DNA of 64,000 nt from Azospirillum sp. B510. Its GTDB lineage: Bacteria > Pseudomonadota > Alphaproteobacteria > Azospirillales > Azospirillaceae. A program made the translations under genes and the position numbers. Shown here piece after piece: positions 8,701 through 16,731 of this stretch. How positions within the stretch are numbered: the stretch's first letter is position 1; the number at the start of each line of letters is the position of its first letter. The stretch is taken from assembly GCF_000010725.1 (NCBI RefSeq), contig NC_013854.1:456001-520000 (forward strand). The letters run 5' to 3'. Below the pieces are notes generated by a model. That model made no database searches. It was given only the letters and a program-made list of their open reading frames with translations, and was not told the origin of the DNA.

Positions 8701-8886
8701 CGGACGGATGCCCAGCTTCCTCGCCGCCACATGCATCTGGACCACGCCGGCCAGCGAATTGCGGTCCGTCACCCCCACCGCCGCCAGCCCCAGCGCGGCG
8801 GCGGTCAGCGCCAGCTCGTCAGGCTGCGAGGCCCCCTCCAGAAAGCTGAAGCTGGTGGCGACCTGCAATTCGGCGTAACGGATCAT
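5755..8886 (-). CDS. dnaE2: Error-prone DNA polymerase III alpha subunit DnaE2
   Basis: Translesion C-family polymerase that normally works with ImuA and ImuB in SOS mutagenesis. 1043 residues, within the DnaE2 range and shorter than replicative DnaE1. Seen in order: PHP domain start YAELQVATSFSFLEGAS, polymerase palm with CQGRGSAANS (~332) and catalytic acidic motif PDIDVDF (~372), helix-hairpin-helix region, and an OB fold (LVLVRQRPGSAAGVVFLTLE, ~942). The C-terminus KGRNFH is typical of DnaE2. The usual imuA-imuB genes are not beside it: upstream is an unrelated membrane protein and downstream the VOC gene. No LexA-type box was recognised with certainty upstream. Confidence 0.95.
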   Translation of the reverse strand: MIRYAELQVATSFSFLEGASQPDELALTAAALGLAAVGVTDRNSLAGVVQMHVAARKLGIRPLIGCRLDLTDAGGLLAYPTDRAAYARLSRLLTLGKRRAPKGECFIARADVLAHAEGMLFLLLSPDRRDESFLRELRAWRGGLARGQLFLAASHRYQGDDSRRLRWLAGLAEAEGVPLVATNDVLYHGAGRRALADVMTCIRHHTSIDEAGWRLCANAERHLKPAVEMARLFRDHPEAVARTAEIADACRFSLDELRYEYPDEVAEGRDPQETLVTLTWEGAAKRYPAGIPDPVRQTVERELALIADRRYAPYFLTVHDIVNFARKQDILCQGRGSAANSAVCYCLGITSVDPTEVDLLFERFISAARDEPPDIDVDFEHERREEVIQYIYRKYGRDRAGLTATVIRYRARSALREVGKAMGLSADLVARLTGSIWGWSGQGVDEERARSLGLDPDDPRLRRTLELAQELTGFPRHLSQHVGGFVITRGPLSDLCPVANAAMEDRTTIEWDKDDIDALGILKVDVLALGMLTCIHRTFDMIERLHGTRWTLATIPQNDPAVYGMLGRADSLGVFQVESRAQMSMLPRLKPTCFYDLVIEVAIVRPGPIQGGMVHPYLRRRSGAEPVTYPMPRLEPVLHRTLGVPLFQEQAMKVAMVGAGFSGEEADQLRRAMAAFRKTGQVRRFHDKFIAGMTANGCDAAFAERCFQQIEGFGEYGFPESHAASFALLVYVSAWIKRHHPAIFAAALLNSQPMGFYAPAQIVRDAREHGVTVLPPDVNLSGWDCAVEAGETGLTLRLGLRLIRGVTEDHADAIVLSRAGGYRDPYDLWRRARLPVATLEKLARADAFRSVGLDRRAALWAVRALGDAPLPLFARLDGPMAGEPDAPLPAMALGEHVVMDYGSLSLSLKAHPLALLRDGLPGVTPAERLARTRDGRRLTTAGLVLVRQRPGSAAGVVFLTLEDETGIANLVVMPDLFETFRRPIMTARLMAATGRVQSHEGVVHLRVESLVDLTHRLAELTGEDRPAPPREAAGSFSKGRNFH

Positions 8887-8989
8887 GGCAAGGCTCCCCG
8901 GCGCGCAGGAATGGCTGCGGCGGGGATGATAGTCCGGAAATGGGACTTATGTCATCATTGTGGCGGGGGAGGGGTACCCGGTGCCATGC

Positions 8990-9511
8990 CTATCCCAGAT
9001 AGGACTCCGCGCCCATCACCGTGAAGCCCTTGTTCTCGGGGAAGCGGGAATGGAGCTTTTCGCGGGCCTTCTTCTCGTCCAGCGCCCAGACCAGGAAACG
9101 CCGGCCACGCTTCCAGCTGTGCAGGGCGGTGGTGGTGAGGCCGGAATTGACCCGGGAGCCATATTCGATGTTCACCACCCGCAGCAGCCAGCCCTGGTCC
9201 TTCTGGGTGCGGCGGTCGTCCAGCACATAGATGCGGCGGTCGGACGCCCCGGCGGCCTTCAGGCGCTGTTCGAGATCCTCGCAGCCCAATTCGGCCATCG
9301 CCTTGCGGCGGCGGGCGTCGCGCAGGTCGCGGGCCTGGCGGAGCGTGACGCGGGCGACCTTCCTGATGCGCTCCACCTGCGCCTGTTTGCGGGACACGGC
9401 GGTGGCGATCCGCTCCTCCGACGTCTTCAGGCGGCGCAAGGCCAGAAGCAGCGACACCGCCAGCGAGGCGAAGCCGACCAGACCGGCGAAGATGTAGGGC
9501 ATGCTGTCCAT
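8990..9511 (-). CDS. Unknown membrane-anchored coiled-coil protein, paralogue of the next gene
   Basis: Not recognised. 173 residues: a short N-terminal transmembrane helix (about 5-25, YIFAGLVGFASLAVSLLLAL), a strongly basic heptad-like helix (about 28-85), then a compact alpha/beta domain (about 92-170). The C-terminal domain contains RVVNIEYGSRVNSG, HSWKRGRRFLVWALDEKKAR and SRFPENKGFTV. These align in order with VVNKYVGSGNS, SWAQPQMIEVWARS, ERRYPPAFGYAV in the neighbouring product, so the two genes look like an old tandem duplication. The gap between them is 44 bp on the same strand, implying one transcript. The topology suggests a cytoplasmic C-terminal domain. Confidence 0.75.
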   Translation of the reverse strand: MDSMPYIFAGLVGFASLAVSLLLALRRLKTSEERIATAVSRKQAQVERIRKVARVTLRQARDLRDARRRKAMAELGCEDLEQRLKAAGASDRRIYVLDDRRTQKDQGWLLRVVNIEYGSRVNSGLTTTALHSWKRGRRFLVWALDEKKAREKLHSRFPENKGFTVMGAESYLG

Positions 9512-9555
9512 GGCGGATCCGTTTCCGGGGCGTGTCCGTTGCCGGGAGGAGGGCG

Positions 9556-10122
9556 TCAGCTGGCCTTGGCGACCGGCGTATCGGCGGACAGGAATTCCTG
9601 CATCCGCGTCACCGCATAGCCGAAGGCGGGCGGGTAGCGCCGTTCGATCTCCGTCCGGGCCTCCGCCATCGAGCGCGCCCAGACCTCGATCATCTGCGGT
9701 TGGGCCCAGCTCGGGTCGACCAGCGTGTTCTGGCTCTGCGGGCTGTTGCCGGAGCCGACATATTTGTTCACCACCATGGCGACATAGCAGGGGCAGCCCT
9801 GGACCTCCTCGCCGATCAGGCGGACCAGCCGTTCGCCGGACTGGCGCGCATCCTCGACCTGACGCTCCATCACCTTGCGGCGGCGCAGCACGTCCTCGAC
9901 CGCGCCGTCCAGCTCCTTCAGCTCGCGGACGCGATCGGCGCGGCGGGCCTCGAACTTGGTTTCCATCTTGGCGCGGCGGGCGATGATGTCGCGCACCCCC
10001 TCCGACCCGTGGCGGCGTTCGATCGCCCGCTCACCGAACAGGATGACGAGCTTGCCGATGCCGAAGCCCAGGCCCGACAGTCCAAAGGCGGTGATCAGCG
10101 CGTTGGTGTAGTCCTGCCACAT
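9556..10122 (-). CDS. Unknown membrane-anchored coiled-coil protein, paralogue of the preceding gene
   Basis: Not recognised. About 188 residues from the ATG at 10122, chosen because a G-rich stretch (GGGGGG) precedes it at ribosome-site spacing; an in-frame ATG at 10149 is an alternative. N-terminal hydrophobic helix (about 7-30, ALITAFGLSGLGFGIGKLVILF), a long charged coiled-coil (about 35-105), then an alpha/beta domain starting GCPCYVAMVVNKY. The same three-part plan and a matching string of C-terminal motifs occur in the downstream gene, suggesting divergence after duplication and possibly a heteromeric pair. The CPC motif is present only in this copy. Confidence 0.75.
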   Translation of the reverse strand: MWQDYTNALITAFGLSGLGFGIGKLVILFGERAIERRHGSEGVRDIIARRAKMETKFEARRADRVRELKELDGAVEDVLRRRKVMERQVEDARQSGERLVRLIGEEVQGCPCYVAMVVNKYVGSGNSPQSQNTLVDPSWAQPQMIEVWARSMAEARTEIERRYPPAFGYAVTRMQEFLSADTPVAKAS

Positions 10123-10291
10123 GTGCGACCCCCCGATCGGAGCATCCATCCGGATGCCTGCTTGGATTGATGCTCCCCAGGGATAGGAGTACCCCTTGGC
10201 TCGCCCCCGTTCAATCTTGGCGCTGTAACGATATTTCACATGAAACATGCAGGTCGGTGGGGGCGGAAACGGGCTGCGCGGGAACCCGCAC

Positions 10292-11344
10292 TCAGGCCCG
10301 CTCCACCCGGTCGCGGCCGCCCCGCTTGGCGGCATGCAGCGCCCGTTCGGCACGATGCAGGGTCTGTTCGACCCCAGGCTCGTCGGGGAGCCAGCTGGCG
10401 ATTCCGATGCTGGCGGTGACGGGGATCGCCCGCTCCTCGGCCGCGACCGGGCTGCCGGCCAGGGCGGCGCGCACCCGCTCCGCCACCACGGCGGCGCCGG
10501 CGGCATCGGTTTCCGGCAGAAGCACGACGAACTCGTCGCCGCCGGAGCGGGCGATGTGGTCGGAGATGCGCAGGGCCGCCCGGACCCGCTTCACCACCGC
10601 GCGCAGGACCGCGTCGCCGATGGTGTTGCCATGGGCGTCGTTGACCGCCTCGAAGCCATCGAGATCGAGCAGAAAAAGGGCGAGCGGCCGGCCATAGCGC
10701 CGCGCCCGCGCCAGTTCCGCCGCCGCCAGATCCAGAAAACGGCGGCGGTTCCAGACGCCGGTCAGCGGGTCCAGCGTCGCCAGGCGGTTCAGGCGGACGG
10801 TCGCCTCCTCCAGGGCCCGGTTGGTCTCGGTGAGCCGCTGTTCCAGCGCCGCCATGTCGGCATAGGCGCGCAACGCCGTGACCACGCCGGTGAACAGGCG
10901 CCGCGCGGTCAGTTCGGTTTTCGCCGTATAGCCGTCGATCTCATAGGCGAGGACCAGATCCTCCTCCGGCACGTTGGCCGGCTGGCCGGTGCGCAGGACG
11001 ATGCGGACGGTGCGGTTGCCCAGATCCTCGCGGATGCGGCGGACCAGCCGCAGGCCGGCATCCTCGGTCTCCATCACCACGTCGAGCAGGATGACCGCGA
11101 TGTCCGGCGTCTCGCGCAGGATGCGTTCGGCCTCGGCGGCGCTGGCGCAATCGAGCAGACGGACGGGACGGCCGCGGAAGCGCAGGCGGGACAGGGCCAG
11201 ACGGGTGACGGCATGCACCTCCGGCTCGTCGTCGGCGACCAGGATCAGCCAGGGTGGGCCACCGGAGTCGTCCTCCCCCCTCCCCGCAGGGGCGTCCTGC
11301 GGGGGGAAAGACTCGTCCGAGGCGAACAGGAGATCGTTGGACAT
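10292..11344 (-). CDS. Response-regulator diguanylate cyclase (REC-GGDEF)
   Basis: 350 residues. Receiver domain (about 35-155) with acidic pocket VADDEPE, phospho-acceptor Asp in VILLDVVM and a conserved Lys in YTAKTEL; a short coiled linker (LEQRLTETNRALEEA); then a GGDEF domain with LDPLTGVWNRRRF and an intact SGGDEFVVL active site. RISD lies five residues before GGDEF, the position of the inhibitory I-site, so product feedback by c-di-GMP is likely. No EAL domain. The start at 11344 gives a normal N-terminus; a longer frame upstream is unlikely. Divergent from kup, with no histidine kinase beside it. The PilZ protein at 44401-45252 is a possible downstream reader elsewhere in the window. 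Confidence 0.93.
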   Translation of the reverse strand: MSNDLLFASDESFPPQDAPAGRGEDDSGGPPWLILVADDEPEVHAVTRLALSRLRFRGRPVRLLDCASAAEAERILRETPDIAVILLDVVMETEDAGLRLVRRIREDLGNRTVRIVLRTGQPANVPEEDLVLAYEIDGYTAKTELTARRLFTGVVTALRAYADMAALEQRLTETNRALEEATVRLNRLATLDPLTGVWNRRRFLDLAAAELARARRYGRPLALFLLDLDGFEAVNDAHGNTIGDAVLRAVVKRVRAALRISDHIARSGGDEFVVLLPETDAAGAAVVAERVRAALAGSPVAAEERAIPVTASIGIASWLPDEPGVEQTLHRAERALHAAKRGGRDRVERA

Positions 11345-11577
11345 GGCTGCCGGCTCGGGACTGTCAGCGGTACAAGCAAGGATGGAAGCATGCCCCCGCC
11401 GCCGATGCAACGGTGCCGAATGACGCGGCCACCCTATGTCATTTCGAACCCAGCATGGCGGAAACGACGGCGGATCGGGCTGGCGGGCCGCAAGTTTCTC
11501 CATTCGGTGCTTGCGCATGCACGCCAAGCCACCTTAGGCATGGCCCTGCGTGTGAAAACGATCGGAGCGGACCGGGT

Positions 11578-13470
11578 ATGGAAGCAAGCATGGACGAGCG
11601 GGAGCAGGCGGCAAAGCTGCGCGCGCTCGCGCTGGGGGCGCTGGGTGTCGTCTATGGCGACATCGGCACCAGCCCGCTCTACACGCTGCGCGAATGCCTG
11701 ACCGAGGGCGGCGGCTTCCCGCTGGTGCCGGAGGTCATTCTGGGCGTGCTGTCACTGATCTTCTGGGCGCTGATCATCACGGTGACGGTGAAGTATGTCG
11801 TCTTCATCATGCGCGCCGACAACCAGGGCGAGGGCGGCATCCTGGCGCTGACCGCTCTGGCTCTGCGCGGCATGCGGCCGGGGCACCGGCGCACCGGGGT
11901 CGTCATGGCGATCGGCGTGATGGGCGCCTCGCTGTTCTACGGCGACAGCCTGATCACCCCAGCCGTTTCGGTGTTGAGCGCCGTGGAGGGGCTGCATGTC
12001 GTCGCCCCCGCCCTGGACGCCTATGTCATCCCGATCACCCTGACCATCCTGGTCGGGCTGTTCGTGTTGCAGCGGTTCGGCACGGAGAGCGTCGGCAAGC
12101 TGTTCGGGCCGGTGATGATGGTCTGGTTCCTGACGCTGGCGGCGCTGGGCATCGGCCAGATCGTTCGCTATCCCGCCGTGCTTGGGGCGATCTGGCCCGG
12201 CCATGCGGTGGAGATGCTGTCCCAGCACGGCTGGCACGGCTTTCTTCTGCTGGGGTCCGTGGTGCTGGCGGTGACGGGCGCCGAGGCGCTCTATGCCGAC
12301 ATGGGCCATTTCGGCCGCAAGCCGATCCGTTGGGCCTGGTACGTCATCGTGCTGCCGTCGCTGCTGCTGTGCTATTTCGGCCAAGGCGCCCTGCTGCTGC
12401 ACGAACCGCAAGCGATCGAGAATCCCTTCTTCCATCTGGCGCCGGAATGGGCGCAGGTGCCGCTGCTGCTGATGGCCACCGCCGCCACCGTCATCGCCGG
12501 GCAGGCGGTGATCTCCGGCGCCTATTCGGTGACGCTGCAAGCGATGCATCTGCGCTATCTGCCGCGGATGGAGGTTCGCCACACCTCGGAGCATGAGAAG
12601 GGCCAGATCTACATGCCGCAGCTCAACTGGCTGCTGCTGGCCGGCGTCCTCCTGCTGGTACTGAGCTTCCGCACCTCCAGCAACCTCGCCGCCGCCTACG
12701 GCATCGCGGTGACCGGCACCATGGTGGCGACCACGCTGCTGGCCTACAAGGTGGCGCGTTCGCTCGGCCGCTGGAAGCTGTGGCAGGCGGTGCTGGCGCT
12801 GGCGGTGTTCCTGACCGTCGACATGGCCCTGTTCCTGGCCAATCTGGTCAAGGTCGAGGAGGGCGGCTGGTTCCCGCTGGTGGTCGGCGCGCTGGTCTTC
12901 CTGCTGATGGCGACCTGGCGGCGCGGTCGCGAGGTGGTGCGCAAGCGGCTGTCCGAGGATGCGCTGCCCTTCGACATGCTGCTGGAGCGGCTGAAGAGCG
13001 GGTCGGTGCAGCGGGTGCCGGGAACCGCCGTCTTCCTGACCGGCAACCCGCGCGGCCTGCCGCCGGGGCTGCTGCACAGCATGAAGCATTACAAGGTGCT
13101 GCATCAGCGCGTGGTTCTGCTGACCGTCGACATCGAGGATGTGCCCCATGTGCCGGACGACCAGCGTTTCGAGCTGAAGGCGCTGTCCGCCGGCTTCTTC
13201 CGGCTGATCGTCCATTTCGGCTTCAAGGACGAGCCGGACATCCCGCAGGCGCTGGAGATCCGGCGCATTCCGGGATTGCCGTTCGAGCCGATGGAGACGA
13301 CCTATTTCGTCAGCCGCGAGACGCTGATCCGCAGCCATGGCAAGGCCGGCCTGCCGCGCTGGCAGGAGCCGCTGTTCATCTTCCTGTCGAAACTGTCGTC
13401 GAGCGCGTCGGAATATTTCTGCATCCCGCCCAACCGCGTGGTCGAACTGGGCATGCAGCTGGAAATCTGA
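11578..13470 (+). CDS. kup: Low-affinity potassium uptake protein Kup
   Basis: Proton-coupled K+ uptake across the inner membrane. About 630 residues, the usual Kup length, with the signature GVVYGDIGTSPLYTLRE near the N-terminus, about 12 hydrophobic segments to residue ~430, and a hydrophilic C-terminal domain. The start at 11578 follows GGAGCGG at good spacing; a second ATG lies 12 bp downstream. The frame is open much further upstream, but that part lies over the start of the divergent GGDEF gene and is not Kup-like. Ends before a strong hairpin at 13533-13565. Confidence 0.95.
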   Translation: MEASMDEREQAAKLRALALGALGVVYGDIGTSPLYTLRECLTEGGGFPLVPEVILGVLSLIFWALIITVTVKYVVFIMRADNQGEGGILALTALALRGMRPGHRRTGVVMAIGVMGASLFYGDSLITPAVSVLSAVEGLHVVAPALDAYVIPITLTILVGLFVLQRFGTESVGKLFGPVMMVWFLTLAALGIGQIVRYPAVLGAIWPGHAVEMLSQHGWHGFLLLGSVVLAVTGAEALYADMGHFGRKPIRWAWYVIVLPSLLLCYFGQGALLLHEPQAIENPFFHLAPEWAQVPLLLMATAATVIAGQAVISGAYSVTLQAMHLRYLPRMEVRHTSEHEKGQIYMPQLNWLLLAGVLLLVLSFRTSSNLAAAYGIAVTGTMVATTLLAYKVARSLGRWKLWQAVLALAVFLTVDMALFLANLVKVEEGGWFPLVVGALVFLLMATWRRGREVVRKRLSEDALPFDMLLERLKSGSVQRVPGTAVFLTGNPRGLPPGLLHSMKHYKVLHQRVVLLTVDIEDVPHVPDDQRFELKALSAGFFRLIVHFGFKDEPDIPQALEIRRIPGLPFEPMETTYFVSRETLIRSHGKAGLPRWQEPLFIFLSKLSSSASEYFCIPPNRVVELGMQLEI

Positions 13471-13532
13471 CGCGACGTCCGCTGGGCAAACTCTGCCGGA
13501 CAGACTTTGCCGACGACATGGCCGACCGGGCG

Positions 13533-13565
13533 GCGGGCGGGGCAGCTTCTGCCGCTCCCGCCCGC
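13533..13565. terminator. Terminator-like hairpin between kup and a convergent small gene
   Basis: GCGGGCGGG (13533-13541) pairs perfectly with CCCGCCCGC (13557-13565). The loop can itself form GCAG/CTGC-type pairing. There is no U-run, so it may work as a bidirectional stop with other factors. It sits between the convergent ends of kup and the 84-residue gene. Confidence 0.55.
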
Positions 13566-13628
13566 AAGATCACCCGCCTCATGCCGCTACCGGCCAGTCT
13601 TCACCAAGTGGTCTTCACCGGACAGCCT

Positions 13629-13883
13629 TCACCAGACGATCGACACCGGCGGCTTGTAGGCGGAGGCGGCGAACATCTGCCGCACCGCCAGTTCCAGCTT
13701 GATCTGCGCCTCCGACTTCTTGACGAAGGACAGGTCGATGTCGCCCAGGGACTTCACCACGCAGCCGGAGCGGCTGAGGTTGCGGAGCGCCGCCTGGGAC
13801 GATTGCTGTTTCTCCTCGGGGATGGCGGTGATCGTGGCCGATCCCTCCGGCGGCCGGACGACGTAAAGGTCGAATTTCGGCAT
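13629..13883 (-). CDS. Small conserved-looking protein of unknown function
   Basis: Not recognised. 84 residues from the ATG at 13883, which has a good GGAGAG ribosome site; the longer frame to 13952 lacks one. Starts MPKFDLYVVRPPEG, no signal peptide or membrane segment, mixed alpha/beta (ATITAIPEEKQQ, SGCVVKSLGDIDLSF). Probably cytosolic. Convergent with kup; 83 bp downstream of the lipoprotein gene start region on the same strand. Confidence 0.65.
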   Translation of the reverse strand: MPKFDLYVVRPPEGSATITAIPEEKQQSSQAALRNLSRSGCVVKSLGDIDLSFVKKSEAQIKLELAVRQMFAASAYKPPVSIVW

Positions 13884-13966
13884 GGGCACTCTCCGTTGTG
13901 ACGAAATGTCGGGTGCCTCGTCGCAAGAGCCGGGCCAACTGTCATGGTCCAACCGTCACGAACCGA

Positions 13967-14563
13967 TCAGCGCCGGACCATCGGCGCCAGATCCTTGCGG
14001 ATGCCGGCGTCGAGCCGGGCGTTCAGGTCCTCCATCATCCGGCGGGTGATGTCGAGGAAGGTGGCCTCGCGGTCGGCCAGCGAGATGTTCTCCGCCACGC
14101 TCATGGAATGGGTGACGGTGGCGCGGGTCACGCCGCGGAAGCCGCCATTGCCGCTGTCCGGCACCTCGCCGGTGATCTCGACCTCGATCCGGCCGTCGTA
14201 GCGCTGGGCCTGATCGTTGGTGAAATAGCCGGTGATGCCGGTCTTGGTCGGCAGTTGGACCTCGACGATGCTGGCGTCGCGGATGGTGACGCGCACGCGG
14301 CCAGTGCCGCCGCCCGTCTGCAACCGCTCCGCCGCCCAGCGCCGCACCGCCTCGGCCGGCGGAACGGCGGAACGGCCCTCCACATGCTTGCCCCCGATCG
14401 GACGGTAGGCGTCGACCACGTCGATGCCGCCGGCGTTCAGCACGATCGGCCCGAAATTGGAGAAGTCGATGGGGCGCGGCGCCGGCCGGGGCGGTGTGCT
14501 CTGGCAGGCGGCGAGCAGGAGGGTGGCCGTTCCGGCGGCAAGGGCAAGGCGGCGCGACAGCAT
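13967..14563 (-). CDS. Putative lipoprotein of unknown function
   Basis: 198 residues. N-terminal lipoprotein signal with lipobox LLAAC (cysteine ~20), then a Pro-rich spacer and a mixed alpha/beta body ending LDAGIRKDLAPMVRR. The lipobox predicts attachment to a membrane facing the periplasm. No family recognised. It follows hslO after a strong terminator hairpin, so it is probably transcribed separately. The small gene at 13629-13883 follows it on the same strand. Confidence 0.8.
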   Translation of the reverse strand: MLSRRLALAAGTATLLLAACQSTPPRPAPRPIDFSNFGPIVLNAGGIDVVDAYRPIGGKHVEGRSAVPPAEAVRRWAAERLQTGGGTGRVRVTIRDASIVEVQLPTKTGITGYFTNDQAQRYDGRIEVEITGEVPDSGNGGFRGVTRATVTHSMSVAENISLADREATFLDITRRMMEDLNARLDAGIRKDLAPMVRR

Positions 14564-14606
14564 GATTGCTCCGGGTGAGGGGCTGGAGGTCGGCGGATAA
14601 GGGAAA

Positions 14607-14630
14607 GGGCGCGGCGCGGACGCCGCGCCC
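14607..14630 (-). terminator. Rho-independent-like terminator after hslO
   Basis: GGGCGCGGCG (14607-14616) pairs perfectly with CGCCGCGCCC (14621-14630) over a 4-nt loop. Read on the minus strand the hairpin is followed by TTTCCCTT. It lies 48 bp past the hslO stop and 44 bp before the lipoprotein start. Confidence 0.65.
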
Positions 14631-14677
14631 CCATGAACGCGCTGGTGCGGGAGCCTATTCCCAAGCGGGAAAAGGGA

Positions 14678-15628
14678 TCAGGCGGCGGGACCATACACGC
14701 GGTCGAGATCCGCGTCGGTGAAGTGGTAGTCGGTCGAACAGAACTGGCAGGTCACCTCGACCCGGCCATCGTCGATCTTCAACTCCTGCACCTCTTCGCG
14801 GGGCAGGCTGCGCAGCATGGTCTCCACCCGCTCGCGCGAGCAGCGGCAGCCGAAGCGCAGGGCATGGCCGTCATAGACGCGCACCCCGTCCTCATGGAAC
14901 AGGCGATAGAGCAGGTCGGCGGCCGGCAGCTCGGTCGACAGCAGTTCATCGCCGGACACGCTGGCCATCAGCGCCATGGCGCGGCGCCAATCGTCCTCGT
15001 TGTCCGATGCGGTCAGACCCTGTTCCTGCGGCAGGCGCTGGATCATGATGCCGCCGGTGCGCCATGGCCCGAAGGAGCCGTCCGGCAGCGCCGCGCGGTC
15101 GACCGAGACGGTCAGGCCGGTGTCGATCTGCTCGGATTGGCGGAAGTAATGCTGGACGCAGTCGGTCAGCGTCTTGCCATACAGCTCGACGATGCCCTGG
15201 TAGCGGTCGGTATCGGGCCCCTGGTCCACCGTGAAGGCGATGTAGCCCTTGCCCAGCAGTGCCGCGGCCGGGGCGATGTCGACATCCCGCTCGGCCTTGG
15301 CCAGCGCTTCCGGATCGAACTGGGCGTAGGCGCGCACGTCACCGACCGAGGTGACGTCGGCCACCATCAGGCGGATCGGACCGTCGCCCTTGGTTTGCAG
15401 GGTGAAGATGCCCTCGTATTTCAGCATGCTGGCGAGCAGCACGGCCAGCGTCGCCGTCTCCGCCAGGAAGCGGGCGACGGTGGGCGGATAATCGTGGCGG
15501 GTCAGGATCTCGTCGATCGCCGGCCCCAGCTTGACGATGCGGCCGCGCAGGCGCGACGCCTCGATCTGGAACGGCAGGACGAAATCATCGGTGAGCGGGC
15601 GGACGGACGGATCGTCCATAGGGCGCAT
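14678..15628 (-). CDS. hslO: Redox-regulated chaperone Hsp33
   Basis: Holdase activated by oxidative unfolding. 316 residues from the ATG at 15628 (a second in-frame ATG at 15619 is possible). The C-terminal zinc switch is intact: C-x-C at about 261/263 (GCRCSRER) and C-x-x-C at about 294/297 (TCQFCSTDY). The N-terminal chaperone domain has FLAETATLAVLLAS and FTLQTKGDGPIRLMVAD. Normal length. It is the next gene upstream of the lipoprotein, and argF lies behind it on the same strand, an order common in Rhodospirillales. Confidence 0.95.
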   Translation of the reverse strand: MRPMDDPSVRPLTDDFVLPFQIEASRLRGRIVKLGPAIDEILTRHDYPPTVARFLAETATLAVLLASMLKYEGIFTLQTKGDGPIRLMVADVTSVGDVRAYAQFDPEALAKAERDVDIAPAAALLGKGYIAFTVDQGPDTDRYQGIVELYGKTLTDCVQHYFRQSEQIDTGLTVSVDRAALPDGSFGPWRTGGIMIQRLPQEQGLTASDNEDDWRRAMALMASVSGDELLSTELPAADLLYRLFHEDGVRVYDGHALRFGCRCSRERVETMLRSLPREEVQELKIDDGRVEVTCQFCSTDYHFTDADLDRVYGPAA

Positions 15629-15721
15629 TCCTTAAGACAGAGACCGGTGATGCGGGCGTAGGGCCGAAGATCGGGGCGGGCAGGGGGCTAATCAAGGGCG
15701 GCAGGGCACCCATGCGAGTTC

Positions 15722-15749
15722 GGCCCTCCCCCGGCGGCGGGAGAGGGCC
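15722..15749. terminator. Hairpin downstream of argF
   Basis: GGCCCTCCCCCG (15722-15733) and CGGGAGAGGGCC (15738-15749) pair with one mismatch over a 4-nt loop, 38 bp past the argF stop. The arms resemble the CCCTCTCC/GGAGAGG palindromes at 3434 and 56121. There is no U-run. Confidence 0.5.
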
Positions 15750-15786
15750 AAACAAAGCGTGGCGTGTCAGTGTTGGACGTGGAGCG

Positions 15787-16731
15787 TCAGTCCAGCACGC
15801 CCATGCACCAGCCGAGGATGGCCTTCTGGGCGTGCAGGCGGTTCTCCGCCTCGTCCCAGACCACCGAATGGCGGCCGTCGATCACGCCGTCGGTCACCTC
15901 CTCGTTCCGGTGGGCCGGCAGGCAGTGCATGAACAGCGCATCATGGTGGGCGTGCGCCATCAGCGCCTCGTTCACCTGATAGGGGGCGAGGATCGCCGCG
16001 CGTTCATCCACGTCGGTGTTGTGCATCGAGGCCCAGGCGTCGGTGATGACGCAGTCGACCCCGCGCACCGCCTCTTCCGGCGATTCGGTGACGACCAGAC
16101 GGCCGCCGCCCTCGCGCTCCGCCCAGGCCAGCAGCTCCGGCGACGGACCATAGACGCTCGGGCAGGCCAGACGCATCTCGAAGCCGAAGCGGACGGCGGC
16201 ATGCGCCCAGCTGACGGCGACATTGTTGCAGTCGCCGATCCAGGCCACGGTCCGGCCGCCGATCGGACCGCGATGCTCCTCGAAGGTCATCAGGTCGGCC
16301 ATGATCTGGCAGGGGTGGGTCTGGTCGGTCAGGCCGTTGATGATCGGGATGCTGGCATGGGCCGCCAGCTCATGCACCCGCTCCTCGCCGGTGGTGCGGA
16401 CCATCACCGCGTCGACGAAGCGCGACAGCACGCGGGCGGTGTCGCCGATGGTCTCGCCGCGGCCGAGCTGCATGTCGTCGGGCTTCAGCACCACGACATT
16501 GCCGCCGAACTGCTGCATGCCGACCTCGAACGACACGCGGGTGCGGGTCGAGGGCTTCTCGAAAATGAGGGCGAGCGAACGGCCGGCCAGCAGGGTGGAA
16601 TGGGCCAGCCGGTCCTTCTTCAGGTCGGCCTTGATACGGACGGCATGGTCGAGCAGGCGGCGCAGGGTGGCGCCGTCCATCCGGTCGATATCGAGGAAAT
16701 GCCGAACGCTGTTGTTGTCGTCCCCACTCAT
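15787..16731 (-). CDS. argF: Ornithine carbamoyltransferase
   Basis: Makes citrulline from ornithine and carbamoyl phosphate in arginine synthesis; cytosolic trimer. 314 residues with the carbamoyl-phosphate loop [21 protein letters not shown], ornithine-side motif in the [13 protein letters not shown] region, and the catalytic HCLPAHR near the C-terminus. Its ATG (16729-16731) overlaps the argD stop by 4 bp (ATGA), so translation is coupled. The frame continues upstream inside argD, but that part is not family-like. Confidence 0.97.
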   Translation of the reverse strand: MSGDDNNSVRHFLDIDRMDGATLRRLLDHAVRIKADLKKDRLAHSTLLAGRSLALIFEKPSTRTRVSFEVGMQQFGGNVVVLKPDDMQLGRGETIGDTARVLSRFVDAVMVRTTGEERVHELAAHASIPIINGLTDQTHPCQIMADLMTFEEHRGPIGGRTVAWIGDCNNVAVSWAHAAVRFGFEMRLACPSVYGPSPELLAWAEREGGGRLVVTESPEEAVRGVDCVITDAWASMHNTDVDERAAILAPYQVNEALMAHAHHDALFMHCLPAHRNEEVTDGVIDGRHSVVWDEAENRLHAQKAILGWCMGVLD

